From contig CM060990.1 in the NCBI GenBank assembly GCA_030765065.1, positions 217,907,290-217,971,289 on the forward strand: DNA of 64,000 nucleotides. Reading direction: 5' to 3'. The notes beneath the pieces were generated by a model. That model saw only the letters and a list, made by a program, of their open reading frames with translations, had not been told where the DNA came from and searched no databases. Numbering within the stretch: position 1 is the first letter of the stretch; every line of letters begins with the position of its first letter. Of this stretch, positions 32,440 to 45,642 are shown one piece after another. The translations under genes and the position numbers were made by a program. Source of the DNA: Deroplatys truncata (Eukaryota; Arthropoda; Insecta; Mantodea; Mantidae).

Positions 32440-33090
32440 AGGGACCTTATATACACAATTAAAATGGACTATAGCATAATAAATGAAGTTTTACAGGGAC
32501 CAGTAGTGGGGCCTACACTTTTCTTGTTCTTTGTATATAAATAATTTACCTGAACTGGAAAACAACAAGGGATCTCTTATATAAATGTTGCATCTATATA
32601 ATGTTTAAGTGATTCTAGAGAAAGCTTAGAAGAAAAACTGAAAGTGTAGTTTGTGAAATATCACAGTATTTACTAAACAATAGTCTTAAGCACATAGAAA
32701 CAAAATTTGTTACTTCAAAATAGTAATTTAAATATAAGCATTAATAATATTGGCTTAGAACAGGTAAGGAACTATAAAGTTTTGTGTCTACACTTGGAAG
32801 AAAGCTTAATTTACAAAATACGTTATTGGTGGTGGTGGTGGTGGTGGTGGTGGTGGTGGTGGTGGTGGTGGTGGTGGTGGTGGTGGTGAGGAAACAAATC
32901 TCGGGACTGTACCTACTGAGACAATTAGCAAAATATGGGGATATTTATATACTTGAAACAGCATATTATGGCATTATTTACCCACATTTAGCATATGAAA
33001 TTGAAATTTTGGATGAACAGGTAAAAAAAAATGCATTTGAAGCATGTATAATCTTCAGTGTCAACAACCCTGTTAGGAAAAATTCATAAA
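32440..33090 (+). pseudogene. Non-LTR reverse transcriptase C-terminal relic with microsatellite insertion
   Basis: Palm motif B remnant VLQGPVVGPTLFLFFVYK near 32493 is followed by YKVLCLHLEESL (32775-32815). After the (GGT)n tract comes SGLYLLRQLAKYGDIYILET and AYYGIIYPHLAYEIEIL. This order is typical of Jockey/CR1-type elements. The YADD box is lost or degenerate. The (GGT)n run lies exactly between two otherwise adjacent parts of the relic. Confidence 0.75.
32827..32888. repeat. (GGT)20 microsatellite
   Basis: About twenty uninterrupted GGT units inside the reverse-transcriptase relic. The open frames crossing it encode only homopolymeric Trp or Val and are artefacts. Confidence 0.9.
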
Positions 33091-33386
33091 ACAAAATATC
33101 CTAACCGTACCTTCACTGTATATGTTCGACTATTGTTTACCAAAGTTGAAAAGGAATAATTTAACATTCTCGATAAAGACTGTCGTACAGCCTAAGACAA
33201 AATAAATGAGAACAGCCAGAGGAGTTCGATTTGGGAAACATCAGAAGCATTTGCTGATACTGCATTCATAGTATAAGATTTAATACTACCCTGCATTAAT
33301 TTTACAGCTATGCAATAAGTAGGAAGATGCCTTTCAGTTTGATTGTATACTTAGTAGTTGAGTGGTGAAGCGCCTGATTCTAGTTA

Positions 33387-33742
33387 ATTACAAAATAATT
33401 ACTACACCAACACAATATCTGGCTGAAGGGAGAGGAAAGGAACTCTACACTATCATAATTAAAACTGCAAGAGAATGGATAGCTGGTAGATTTATTATAA
33501 AAAGATTTCTTACCCCATGTGTCTGCCGGGCGAGGACGCCATGTCTTAGGCAGTTGCCCGTCTGACTCACTCGAAGCCTACTCACAGAATGACACAGAAG
33601 CCACGCTAACACCCCAAGCGTCAGTAACGCCATATCCCTTCCAATGACACTGTTTCCCCTGAATCGCCCCTACTCACGGACAAACTGCCGTGCTTCGGTA
33701 TCCAGAGAGCGTCTTAACAAGACTATCTGTGCACATGCCACA
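33387..33742 (-). repeat. LTR (downstream copy on minus strand)
   Basis: Direct repeat of 37087-37442, offset 3700. It contains GC-rich and palindromic short motifs but no coding capacity. The frame seen within it (33445-33633) recurs unchanged in the other LTR and is non-coding. Confidence 0.85.
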
Positions 33743-35335
33743 TCTCCCCCTGGCCACTGAAGTCGACGCCCTCGTCGACATAAGGAAAATAAATATAACA
33801 AGAAACATGAAAATAACAAAAAAATGACATACACATGTCAGCTGAACCAAAATATAAGAGAGTAATATACATGCGTGGTAAGCACCCAGATGACGACACA
33901 ATGTTACTGGGCGGAGTAGAGTTTCGAGAACCATAAGTGCTGTCGACTAACATTGTTAATGCACTTATCTTGAGCATCCCGCACACGCACACACCACGCT
34001 GCCTCAGTTCACAGGCACACTACACTGCGCAAAATATCGATGGTCTGCTGTAACTGTTTGTGGGTGATTTTATACAGTGCCCACAACGACGATTTGTCCT
34101 GGTGTAGAATCATCACTGCAGGTCTCTGGTGATGACAACAGGGTGGGCAGTCGCTGGCTTGGACTGCCCCCCGACATAGTGGCTCCTTATGCCACGGCAG
34201 TGTAGTGGCTGCCCGACAGCTTCCCTGTGGTGTTTCGTGACTTCTGGTGTGCTCCGGGGATGCTCTTGGATTTTCTCGCTCTCCGCCACAGCAAAATACT
34301 AAAACAAAACCACCACACAATAAACAGGGTGCTCCAACAAACAATCACACATAAAAAGAATGGTATGTCATGTACAATTAAAGATTTTAAAGGTTGAAAA
34401 GTTTACACTAAAAATTCTTTTGACATGGGGCAAAGAAAGAGAAAAAAAATAAGTACAAATTGGCATAAGAACGAAATTTTACAGAGTTGCCATCCAAAAT
34501 TCAACTTACAATGCTTCACAATCCAAATAAAACAGTAAAACAGACTCAGAATACATGAACATGACAGAAATGAAACATAACCTTATTTTGGGATCCCAAT
34601 ATTAAATCTGAATGACCAGCTGGTATCACTAACAAAAGAAAGTAAGTGCACTTACAAGACAATCACACATGACAATGAAATGAACTCATTCACACTGACC
34701 ATGGCCCAAATTACACACAACACTCACAACACTCACTTAGCTAGCTACTGAAAACTACTGTATGCATTACTACAAACTACATCCACAATACATCTCCAAA
34801 CTACACCACGTGACATGCTTTCAACTACCATTGTCCTACTCTTGTCACCAATACAACTTCTCGTCCACATCACTATCTTTCTCATCTCATTATGATCAAC
34901 ATCTTTCATAATCATCATCAGTAATAGTGCAATCTCGATCATTACTTCAATCATCATCATCTTTATCGCAACTTTCAATTTTCTCTTCAAAACAAAACAT
35001 CTTCACTGACGTGTCTCATTTAACATGCTGCAAATTCAAAACATCTAACATAGGCATAACCTTCAAGAAATCACATTAACAATTCAGGAATGACACAAAT
35101 AACATGACATTATACTGTTGCATCCACATCCTCCAAATGAAAATTAAGCTGGAAAACAGGTGGTATTAAAATTTGCTATCTAAGATGGTAATAAACTTGT
35201 TGCATAAACAGAGAAAAAAAATTATTCACATTACAATCACTTCCATCCATTTAATCTCTCGTGTGAATTCATCACACACGCTATACTGGGCACGTTACAG
35301 CAACACCAATAAGCCAAAATCTCTGAAATCATACA

Positions 35336-35525
35336 ACTGTCGGGGTTACACTGTGGCACTTCCACCGAAGCTGACATCATCTCGTCTCTTCTCATCTCAT
35401 TAACACCGTCGGGGTTACTCTTTGGCACTTCCACCGAGGCAAATCTCAACTCTTATTCCTCACATAACCTCACACTACGCCATCGTGGTTACTCTTTGGC
35501 ACTCCCACCGAGGCAAATCTCACAT
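35336..35525. repeat. Three imperfect ~65-80 bp tandem units
   Basis: Units start near 35338, 35408 and 35482. Each contains GGTTAC(A/T)CT(G/T)TGGCACT followed by CCACCGA(A/G)GC. They lie inside the LTR element and may be a structured or regulatory part of its RNA. Confidence 0.65.
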
Positions 35526-35607
35526 ATATCACATAACCTCAAATACACACACTATTCATGCAACAATTTTCTGCAAATAAAAATCACAGCATCATTATGA
35601 AACCCAA

Positions 35608-35658
35608 AATCAAATCAAATCATATCAAATCAAATCAAATCATATCAAATCAAATCGA
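35608..35658. repeat. (AAATC)n-type microsatellite
   Basis: About nine units of CAAAT/CATAT type within the LTR element interior. Confidence 0.75.
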
Positions 35659-37086
35659 ATGCAACAAAACATCACATCACTACTCAAAACAATACTGTCA
35701 CATAACATTCCTGAAAATGAAAGCTCAATTAAGCACATAGTACACATGAGACACATTCCTGCAGCACAATACAACAACAAAACAAATGATTTGCAGTTCC
35801 CAACACATAATTCAAAATTTAAGTTACACCCACGATAATAATACACTCTTAATTTAGCAGAGACATTCATAGCACATATTTCTGAAAAGCAAAGCTTAAT
35901 TAAGCATCAGTCAGCGAAACAATAAATCTAGCATACCTGTGTGAGTCGCGAAACTGTTTCATTCGTCCAAACTTTAGCACTCACAATGTTCACATACTTA
36001 CAGGTGATTTTTCTTTCTTTTCTCCTACTCGTTTACCACAAAATTCCAGTGCAAATTTTCCAAAATCTGGCAACACACGTACAGCTGGTTCATCAACATC
36101 CACATCGTACTGGTCCATATTAGCACATCAAACCTAATTAGGTGCAGATACTGGCAAGGTTGGTAGCTCCTGAAACTCTTACTCACATGAGTAACTGCGA
36201 AAGACCTTCCCCTAAAAATATGCAATGCGTAATTAAATAAACCAAACTTGGCAACGGTGAAGCAAAATTATCATCACTACTATCACTATTTTTCCGCGAG
36301 TGTACAATGCAAAAATTTTTCAATATATATACGTGACCCCTTTCATTTTATTACTTTATTCTAAACAATGCACCACACTTTTTACACACACGCAAATTTC
36401 AAACACGCAACACACGAATTTTGAACTAATTTGTTAAAATTTCAAGTCGTTAATACTTTCAATATGACGCAATCTAGAATGCAATGTTACGTAAATCAAC
36501 TCACACACGCAACCACGCCATCAACGACACAAATATCACCCAATTTTCACAATTCACTTTCCACAATTTACGAAAATTTATACTTCAAAATGACCAGCAC
36601 GAAGAACTTAACACAGTGATAGAATTTAGTAGAAATGAAGCCAAAATAAGGGGAAAATGGAGTCGGAAGTTTTAGCGTCACGCCGGCAGACAATGGAAAA
36701 AAAAATGTAAAAATGAGATCAAAATTAAAATTTAGAAACCAGACTTTCAGATATGATAGTAACAAAATTTAGAAGAAGAGAATCACAAATTAAAGTATAA
36801 AAAATCCTTACCCTTAAGCCAGAAACAAATTTAGATTTTTTCGCGACCACGTGGAGGACTAGAAACCGTTACATTTTAGAGGGAAAAAAAAATGTTGCAC
36901 TTGAAAATCTCACAACAAATTCAATGATACCAGCCAAACTACTCGGTGCCTCCACCAATTGGCGTATGCCTCACTTAATATTATTATTTAACTTCAGAGG
37001 AGAGCTACTCGCTTGTGAGAGGGATCGTTAACCAAACAAAGAACTTTAAACTCGAGGCAACGACGAAGGGACGCAGCTAAAGTTAG

Positions 37087-37442
37087 ATTACAAAATAATT
37101 ACTACACCAACACAATATCTGGCTGAAGGGAGAGGAAAGGAACTCTACACTATCATAATTAAAACTGCAAGAGAATGGATAGCTGGTAGATTTATTATAA
37201 AAAGATTTCTTACCCCATGTGTCTGCCGGGCGAGGACGCCATGTCTTAGGCAGTTGCCCGTCTGACTCACTCGAAGCCTACTCACAGAATGACACAGAAG
37301 CCACGCTAACACCCCAAGCGTCAGTAACGCCATATCCCTTCCAATGACACTGTTTCCCCTGAATCGCCCCTACTCACGGACAAACTGCCGTACTTCGGTA
37401 TCCAGAGAGCGTCTTAACAAGACTATCTGTGCACATGCCACA
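37087..37442 (-). repeat. LTR (upstream copy on minus strand)
   Basis: Direct repeat of 33387-33742. On the minus strand this would be the promoter-bearing LTR. Confidence 0.85.
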
Positions 37443-37899
37443 ATATGTTTTGTTTAAATTTTAATTTGTTGAATATATAGCAATGCCATATGTTTTCCAT
37501 GCATAACATAACTATTAATTTTAAGACATCCGTGCATAAATACCCACACATTACTCTTAGTTTTTAAAATAAATGCCATATTAGTAAGAATTCTAAAGTG
37601 AAAAACTAAATCAAATGTTTGACTTCACATTGGCTGTACAAACACTCATTCTTCAGTTATGAATGGTGCTGGCATGATAATGCACACCCACCTCATAACC
37701 TTGGAGTTCTGCATGATATGTTAGCAATCATACTGACTTTTGCTATGGCTGAGCGCGCACATAAAGATGAAACCACAAGTTAAGCTCTCCTTATGTTAGT
37801 GAACGTTGCTGGATACTTGGGCTGCAAGATAACTTGAAGTCCTTATATCTATGGCTACAAGCTGGGCATGGTTATCCAGGGAAGGGATTGTTTGCCATT

Positions 37900-38770
37900 C
37901 ACCTGGTTCAGGTAAAAAATGTTTGTCCACTCCTCAGCAGAACACTGCACTTCTAGAAGAGCAAGACAGCAATCCCTTCTACTATATCTACAATTAGAAG
38001 TAATTCTAATTTCTCTGGGTTTAACCATGCAGCCTTGCATTCTTCAATTACAGCAGGACTCTTTGCTTGATTGGCAGCTAAGAAGTGGCATCTTGCATAT
38101 GATTGTAGTCATCTCGCATTTGTATAAGAAAATGTCAACCATAATTGGAATAGCATTATATTCACAGATGAGGCAACATTTTAATCTATAAATGGAAGGA
38201 GAGTAATTATCTACCACCCCATAGAGGAAAACCTTAAGATGCAAAATATGTGGTACAAATGGATCATCAAGGTGGCATATCTGTTATGTTGGGATTGGAT
38301 GTCATGAGATGGTCTAGGTTTGTTGTAGCAGCTTGATGGCACGTTAAATAGCCAGCAGTATAAAGACATCTTCATAAACATCATGGTTCCTTCTGTAAGG
38401 ACTAGATATCACAATGGAATGGTTGAATTCCAGCTGGATAACCACTCTGTCCACACAAGTTGGCAGGTTTTGCTAGTTCTCACAAATGCAAGATATCACA
38501 GTGGTTGATTGGCCTCCTTACTTACCAGATTTGAATCCTATTGAAAATGTATGGTCAGAGATAGAGAAAGTTTTGGAGCTAAATAGGCCTGCAAACAAGA
38601 GATTTTGTGGGATCAAATACGAATGTTTGGAAGGAAGTATTCTCTCGTGAAAATTTGATTAGACATTTGATATCATTCATGTTCTGTAGAATGAGGGCAG
38701 TAATAGAAGCATTGGGTTTACACACCCGATATGAAGTTAATTTCTATTTTCATTTGCTTTTTCATTTAGG
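37900..38770 (+). pseudogene. Tc1-like transposase relic
   Basis: Conserved pieces appear in order on the + strand. IIFTDEATF (near 38150) carries the first catalytic Asp. LNSQQYKDIF and MVPSVRTRYHNGMVEFQLDN (near 38340-38440) carry the second Asp. WPPYLPDLNPIENVWSEIEK (near 38510-38570) is the stretch around the third acid of DD34E Tc1-like enzymes. Frame changes separate them, so no enzyme is made. Terminal inverted repeats were not found. Confidence 0.8.
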
Positions 38771-39499
38771 AATATAATATTTGCTTATTTCATATTTAGT
38801 TTGAAAACAAAAAGGAGTGTGTTTCAGTTTATGTGCAAGCATAAATGCCTTGAACTTAAATAAACCTTGGGAATTGAAAACTACATTATAATATGCATAA
38901 TAAACACTATCTTTCTGAAAAAATCATTGTTTGGAATGCAAACCTAAGTAGGCCTCATTACTACATAGCTGTTTATAACCACTCTATCAGTGCATATTCA
39001 GTAGTTGGGACTTGATATGAAAGGTGGCAATAGAACAAAGCTGCAGACATGGGTCCCGAGACACCATTGTAAACCCAGTGTGGAAACAATTTGGACTTCA
39101 ACAAATATACACTTAGAGAGCCTGCTCATTGTTTTTTGTCCCAAGGTGTAAATTGTATAAAAGAAGGGTAAACAATTACCATAGAATGACCATGAATAAA
39201 ACATGAACCTACATAAAATAGGAGCTATATTATAATTACCCTTGTCAATTAAGAATACCATAGACTCAAAATTTAAACCTGTTCTAAAATAATTTGTAAT
39301 GAAATGCTTGAATAACATTGCTGAACTATAATGGACATAAGTGTATATCTGTATATATTATAAAATGGTTGTGTAAATAACTTATTATATTCTGATTACT
39401 GTCTTAGATATTATGAAAATGCCAGATGCTCTTGTTAGAATCTATTGACTGCAATAAAGTAGTTGCCATTGCAGTTATCTTTGTTATTATTGTTATCTC

Positions 39500-39500
<1 letters not shown>

Positions 39501-39545
<45 letters not shown>
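39501..39545. repeat. (ATT)15 microsatellite
   Basis: Uninterrupted ATT units about 70 bases upstream of a Bicaudal-C splice acceptor, so length changes could in principle affect the intron's pyrimidine-rich end. Confidence 0.9.
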
Positions 39546-39614
39546 GCCTTATCTTTGTTATTGTTTATTCTGAGTAAACAAACAAGTCGTCATAAAAAGT
39601 GTTTTTTCCTGCAG

Positions 39615-39694
39615 ATCCCCATATTCGCATAGCTGGCAGACAGGAAGATGTACAGGCAGCCAAAGCTATGGTAAAAACAGTTCTGGATATCAAG
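39615..39694 (+). CDS. BicC: Bicaudal-C exon (encodes (D)PHIRIAGRQEDV...VLDIK)
   Basis: An 80-base exon between CCTGCAG and GTAAGA. With the single base from the previous exon it encodes DPHIRIAGRQEDVQAAKAMV and ends VLDIK. This is the close counterpart of the vertebrate DPHIKVSG...VLDTK segment that completes the first KH-type unit. It ends in phase 0, matching the start of the exon at 45643. Confidence 0.92.
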
Positions 39695-42600
39695 GTAAGA
39701 TAAGCTGGAAACATAGTATTTTAAATTGTCAGAGGTTTATATAAATTCTCTTGCAGAAAACTTAATGGAAAGCAGAAGAAACCTTTCAAATCCTGAGCAT
39801 TATATTTTGTCATACAAATAAAATGTTTTACTTAATCCCAGTGGCTGCCTCTGAAGTATTCTACTGGGTGTTCCAAAAGGAAAGGAAGGGGAGGGAGGAT
39901 ATATGTTTACCAACTTTGTGCACAAGCATTGAACGTATTAGGCAATTGGCAAGAATTGAATGTACCTTCATTTTAGACTAAATATACCCAATATCAGTTA
40001 TTTTGGTCTTGTACAATGGACATCTCCCAAATAACATGTAAGTAAAACTAAAAATAAAGCACTATTTTCCTCACAGCCACAAATCCATTTGTTCTTTTGG
40101 TAAATTTCCGAATTAAATTTGACATAAATTTTTGTTTGTTGTTGCAGATTTACATTTGGAAGTGGCCTACCCAGTATTTTATCTGGTTTTATTATAGAGT
40201 CCTGTTGCTAAATGGAGTTTTTGTTTCACTTGTTTTGTTCATTTTTGCAACTTTTAAACACAACTGAATATTCACTTAAAGAAGACACACTACACTGTTT
40301 TAGTTACTTAACTTCATGGTGAACTACGTCTTTGGATTGAACGGTTACTACATGAACATAGACCAAAAATTGTTGCTCATCACATGTTGAGTACATTAAC
40401 TATTTGTTCTGTGATGCATAAGATACCACATATTCAATCATAAACCCTGCTGCTATGAAATATAAAAATATTGAAGTAGTGCCTCTTAGTTTTAAAGCTT
40501 AACATAATTATATTCAAAATCATACATTTTTATTTATAAAGATATTTTGGTACATTATTTCTACATTTGATTTAATTAAACATTAATTTGCACTTCCAAA
40601 CATATTAGCATTAACTTGCAGCAAGATGGTAACACTGCATTGTGGAAGGTTGACCACAGAATATATATTCCACCATTGTCACTAGGTTCTATGCTTTACT
40701 GTGCTCTGGTGGGTGAAATGTAAGCTCTGTCAAAATAATCTTGGCTCCACCTCCCCCATAAGAACTGTGTAGAAACTTATACCTTAACCTTATACACTGT
40801 GCTTAGGAGTGCGGATTGTGCCAATTTGGAATTGGCTCCAAGCTTCAGAAAACTACTGGCAGAGCACGTGAACTTAATGCACTCATTCAAATGAGAGAAT
40901 ACATACTCGAAAACAATGTTTTATACACAATTCCTATACATTTGCCTTTCTTTCCTTTTGACAAAAGTGGTGCCAGGGCACAGCAGCACTATCCCAGAAG
41001 CTGCCCCTGCTTAATCCACTAGCCTTCACCTCTGTAAAATTTTCTTACTAATTACTGCAGGATATCAGGAAAGTGGAACTTAAGTCATTGTCATTTTGTT
41101 GCCTTGTAAAAGTTCCTGTTTGTTGATTCAGTAGAACATGAATGTGGTTTTCTAGTGTGACTGACCTGGGTGATTAGTATTTGAGAAATAGAACAGATTT
41201 ATACAAATACAACTGGGTTTTTTCTATAGTATACCATTAAAACACTTGCAGTATGTTAGCACACTATTAAATGTGGCAATTGTTTTAATATTTGCTTTAG
41301 CTTGATGTACTTCAATTTTGTTACCTATTGTGCCTTGTCAGTAACATGGAAAATATACTTGATGAAGTGGATGTCTATCTACTCTATAATATTTAGAAAC
41401 AGTCGGTTCTTTCAGATTATTGTTAATTCTTTACCTGCAATATCTTCATAAAAAATCCATATAAATCACAGCTCATTTTCAATTGAAATGCTCACAATGA
41501 AATAGTTACTATGGAGATTTGTTTCTCATTTGCACATGTATCTTTGATTTGTTTTATAAATTACATATTCTTTCTCTAATGGTTTAGGTCCTATGGCCTG
41601 TTCAGCCTCATTCCAGCTTTGCTTCAGTTGTCCATGCTCTCATCTCTTGCTTTATATGGCAGCATTATTTTTGGTATTCTTTTACAATCCGTTCTTTTTG
41701 TTTCATCCAGTTGTATCTGTTTTCAACTACCTTTCTGTGTTGGAGATAAGTTTGATTTATTTCCGATCTCTTGATTTATATTTTATCCAGCTTTGTATAT
41801 CTCGACAATGTTCTAAGAAATCCTTTCTATTGCCTGTAAGTGACCTTAATCCCTTTCCTTATTGTCAAATATTTGCTGCCATACATTAATGCCAGTACTA
41901 CCATAAATTTAAAAATTATGTATGCATTAGTCTTTTCTTGGAATAAATGCATAAAATAATGAGCATATATATTTTATATTTAAAAACAACCACATCTTCC
42001 CTCTCGAAAAAAAAAAAAAAAAGAAAGAAAGCATTACATTTCATGAATGGATATGAAACCCAAATATGAATATAAAACTTCAGTTGGAGATGTGTAATGA
42101 TTGTGTTGAAACAGCTGAGATCAATAAAGCACAGAGAGATGCTTACCCTAAATTGGTTCTAAGTAGGCAAAAAGGTTGAAAGTAGAAGGGGAAAAGAATT
42201 TAGCTTAAGGTGGTGAAAGCAGCAGAGTTGAGTGGGAATAAGGGAAGTCAAGGAGAGGGCAGCATAATAGAGATTTAAGGAGCAGTAAGGTTTTCTAGTT
42301 TTTCCTTTTTGGTTGCCATCTTAAGCACTATGGTTGCACCAGATGGTGGGAGAGGTTTACAGAGCTTTAAAACTTGCAGTACATTGTCGTACTATGATAT
42401 TCATTTAAGGCTTTGCCTCCATCCTTTTCAGAAATGAATTAAAATCTGTTTTTCTCTAAATGTGCTCTTTAATGTTACTTCTAAAACATTAGCAGAATTT
42501 ACATTAATTGTTGATGGTAAAATAACACAACCCTAAAATTCCTTAAAAATTTTAAGGAACCAACTTGAAGTGCCTGATTTATAGTAATTTGGCCATGCTG

Positions 42601-45600
42601 ATTTCGAATCTGCCATCATTTTTTTTTCCATCACCCTCAGTTCTTTTGTTACGATACCCTTTCTTATTAAGGAGTGTCATCAATCCGTATCTCACTAATG
42701 CTATATTAGTGCAGATAATACTAGACCTATGCACATAAAATTTGACAATTCAGGTAATACAGTGAGTATATGAATTTTTTTTGAGTTTACTTTAGTACAT
42801 AATTTTAAAAAAAATAAAATGACTATTTTTTTTCTTTTAAATTTTAAAAGTTCATTATGAAAATAATTTTTTTTATTTTATTAAATTTGTATCATCAAAA
42901 CAAAGTAGCACAGTCAGAAAGAATGCATAAACATCCTGTAAAAATATCAATCTCTATATCTTGAATTTTCTAATTTTATTACATCATGGATTTGGTTGGA
43001 TGCCTCGACAGAATTTGGACAAAATTCAGAAACTTGAAGCTCTTATTCATCTATCATACAAAAAATAAATGTTACATGTGGAATTTACTACTCATTACTT
43101 TTAGACTCCGGATCCTGAAGCAGTTGGGAAGCTTTTTCTATGGGACTTTCTTTTATGCGAAGATGTATCTTCCTGCCAAAGAAACCAACAATAGTCACTC
43201 ATCATGGAGGGATCCCATCTACCTTGATATCTACGTTCCATTTGTAGTATATCTTGGTGAAAATGTTCCCCTCGCTTATCGCTAACTGCACCCCAATTCT
43301 TAGGAAAGAAGTCTAAGTGCGAATGTAGAAAATGCATTTTCAAAGACATCCTGCATCCTAAGTTTCTGTAGTTATTTAAAAGATCATTGATACATATATC
43401 ACTATTTTGTACTTTTGTTACCTAGAAACCCATTCATCACTTCTTTGAATGACAACCACATAGCAAGTTCAGGAGGATTTAGCTTAGCCTCAAATTGTGA
43501 ATTCTTAAGCAGTTGTCTTATCTGTGGAACAATGAAAATTCCTTCTTTAATCTTGGCTGCACTTATGCTGGAAAACAGTTCTGTTAGGCATTTAAAACCT
43601 TCCCCTGTTTTGTCAATTCCCTTCACAAAGTTTTTCATGAGCCCCAGTTTCATATGTAAAGGGAGAAGATAAACATTTAAAGGGTTCACCAATGATTTGT
43701 GTTTTATATTCTGCTTCCCTGGTTCGAATTCTTCTCTTTTGGGCCACTCTTTGACTATGTAGCATTGTTGAATAGCTCAACTATCCCACAGGCACAGGAA
43801 ATAACAGAATTTTGTGAATCCACTCTGTAATACTAGAAGTGCAATAACTTTCAAATCACCACAAATATGCCAGTTATGTTCCTTGTACTTAATGGCTTCT
43901 AGAATCAATGACATACTTTCGTGTGTTTCTTTCATACCAACTGCATGGGCCAAAGGCACAGATGGCAGTTCATTGCCATTGTGAAGTAGTACAGCCATAA
44001 AACTAATTTTTGAAGAATCTATAAATAAATGCCAATCTTCAATATCGTACACAATGTTTAGTTTTGACATCAAGCCAATCACATAACAGAGTGAACCATC
44101 TTACCTAAAATGTGGTAATAGGTCTTGATTCCTATTTAGAAAAAGGTAACTTTCGTGTCCTTTTCCAGTAAACTCCACTCCTGAAGTCTTGAAGCCAGGT
44201 CTTAGCATCTTGCTTTGACAGGTGTAAATCATGCACTAAGTAATTAAGTTTGTTTTGTGAAGGAAAATGTGGATTTCTTTCTTCCATAACACTGCAAGAT
44301 GACTTGCTGGATGCTGATTCCATTGCACCGTTGTCTGATTCATTGCCCTCTGTTTCTGAACATTCTTGCCAGTTTGAAGGAGCTACTGGTATTGGTAAGT
44401 CATTCCCATGAGGTACTGGTCTGATGGCTGAACGCAAATCGGGATATGAGATTTTCTGTTTATTTTTTGATGAAAACACTGTTATTTTGGTTATGCAGAA
44501 ATAAGTCATTGGTATGATTTTCTTGTTCGCGCCATATCATTTGAACTGCGAACGGCATGTGCTATTTCTGCCCTTTCAGCCACCAAGCCAGTTTTACATA
44601 GCATTGGATGCAATTTATGTGGTGTGAAATGTTTATCTTGGTCACCGAGCAGACAGCCAAAATACAGGTGATATGCAGTTTTCAATAGTGTTATAATTTG
44701 TTTCCTTTGTTTACTAGTTGTAAATTCTCCGCAGATTAACAAAAACAATCTGGGGAATTAATACATCCACATCTCTGCTTCATTGTTTAAGCATAACAAC
44801 CACAGCAAAGTTTAAAACTCCACACTGTATGAAAGATGTAGAACATACCACCATGGTTTCAACATGGATACTGGTTAATATAAATCTAACATCACATTAT
44901 GACAAGTTCCATAAACACAGCTGCAGTCATCCACTTCACATAAGGTCAGCAATTCTAGTCAGATAAACTTATCCAAGTACATATGCGTGCAGATGCAGAG
45001 AGATTACCAAGCAGTGAAAAACATAAACAGCGATAACCTTTTTCCCTGACATGACAGAAACATTAGGTTTTCAGCAACATAATCAGTACATTATTTGCAA
45101 TAAAATCCACTATTTCCCTTCCCAGTTCCCAAAACCTTATTGAGTTGTGCAATTTATACACAAAGATTAATGCCACATTAAAGCACTAGATTTGGATCCT
45201 AAAGGCATAAAAGCAATACTCTCAGCTTCTGTGCTGAAGGTATGAGAGGCTGAACCATTCACAAAATCTGTAATCACAGCTTTTAGCAAACCTATTATTT
45301 TGTATTATGTTTTTGAGGGTTTAGATGAGCCATATTTCAAAACTAGTGTTTTCAATAATAGGAATGTGACCTCATCAAAATCATCTTGTATATCTTAAGA
45401 AGTGATATTCTGCCCATATCCATTTTAATAGTATCCTACAATTTCTATGCTGCTTTATAACTGCATGTATAGTTTTCATGTTGAATAATATCCATTTATG
45501 TGCATTAAGAATATAAAAGTAATTCCATTTCTATAAGCATTATGAATGTCAAACATCAATGTAATACAAAAGAGAGGAAATATCCAAAATGAACAACTTT

Positions 45601-45642
45601 TCTTGTAACAAATTTTACCATCAGCTTTATATTCTCTTTCAG
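39695..45642 (+). other. Bicaudal-C intron (5.9 kb)
   Basis: GT...AG. Apart from the orphan-family pseudogene at 43.1-44.75 kb it shows AT-rich DNA with no features I can support (39695-43100 and 44750-45642). Confidence 0.75.
43101..44748 (-). pseudogene. Pseudogene of a multicopy orphan protein family (likely mobile-element-linked)
   Basis: Minus-strand pieces follow in order: AYHLYFGCLLGDQDKHFTPH (near 44670), YFCITKITVFSSK then YPDLRSAIRPVPHGNDLP (near 44500-44390). Next come LHNGNELPSVPLAHA (near 43960), PLHMKLGLMKNFVKGID (near 43650), and HFLHSHLDFFPKNWGAVSD then FHQDI (near 43330-43250). I know this order from a protein family present in many copies in aphids, ticks, Hydra and other animals. 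Its function has, to my knowledge, not been assigned. It has no introns, several stops and frameshifts, and sits antisense in a Bicaudal-C intron. This suggests it moved there with a transposon. Confidence 0.75.

Larger units (their letters stand above)
33743..37086. other. Interior of the LTR element, no protein-coding capacity
   Basis: A+C-rich on the + strand. It holds three imperfect tandem units of GGGTTACTCTTTGGCACTTC type (35340-35525) and an AATCA-type microsatellite (about 35610-35655). No reverse transcriptase, protease or gag signature is visible on either strand. Confidence 0.65.
33387..37442 (-). mobile_element. Non-autonomous LTR retrotransposon
   Basis: Two direct repeats of 356 bp lie exactly 3700 bp apart and differ at one base that I could find (33692 G, 37392 A). 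Read on the minus strand, the LTR begins TGTGGCATGTGC. Directly before the downstream LTR is a purine tract AGGGGGAGA, as expected for a polypurine tract, so the element most likely runs leftwards. The 3.3-kb interior has no gag or pol frame. A target duplication and a clear primer-binding site were not found, and the LTR does not end in CA. It probably depends on enzymes from another element. The near-identity of the LTRs points to recent insertion. Confidence 0.8.
28395..39614 (+). other. Large Bicaudal-C intron (11.2 kb) filled with transposon relics
   Basis: GT...AG intron. It contains two reverse-transcriptase relics, a hAT-like relic, a young LTR element and a Tc1-like relic (separate entries). 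The stretches 28395-29760 and 38770-39500 show nothing I can support beyond AT-rich DNA. Confidence 0.8.

Noticed and set aside
32707-33089. Open frames with poly-Trp or poly-Val
   Set aside because: Both are readings of the (GGT)20 microsatellite embedded in a reverse-transcriptase relic.
33445-33633. 62-codon frame in the LTR, also at 37145-37333
   Set aside because: It recurs because the LTR is duplicated. No protein feature, and LTRs of this size are normally non-coding.
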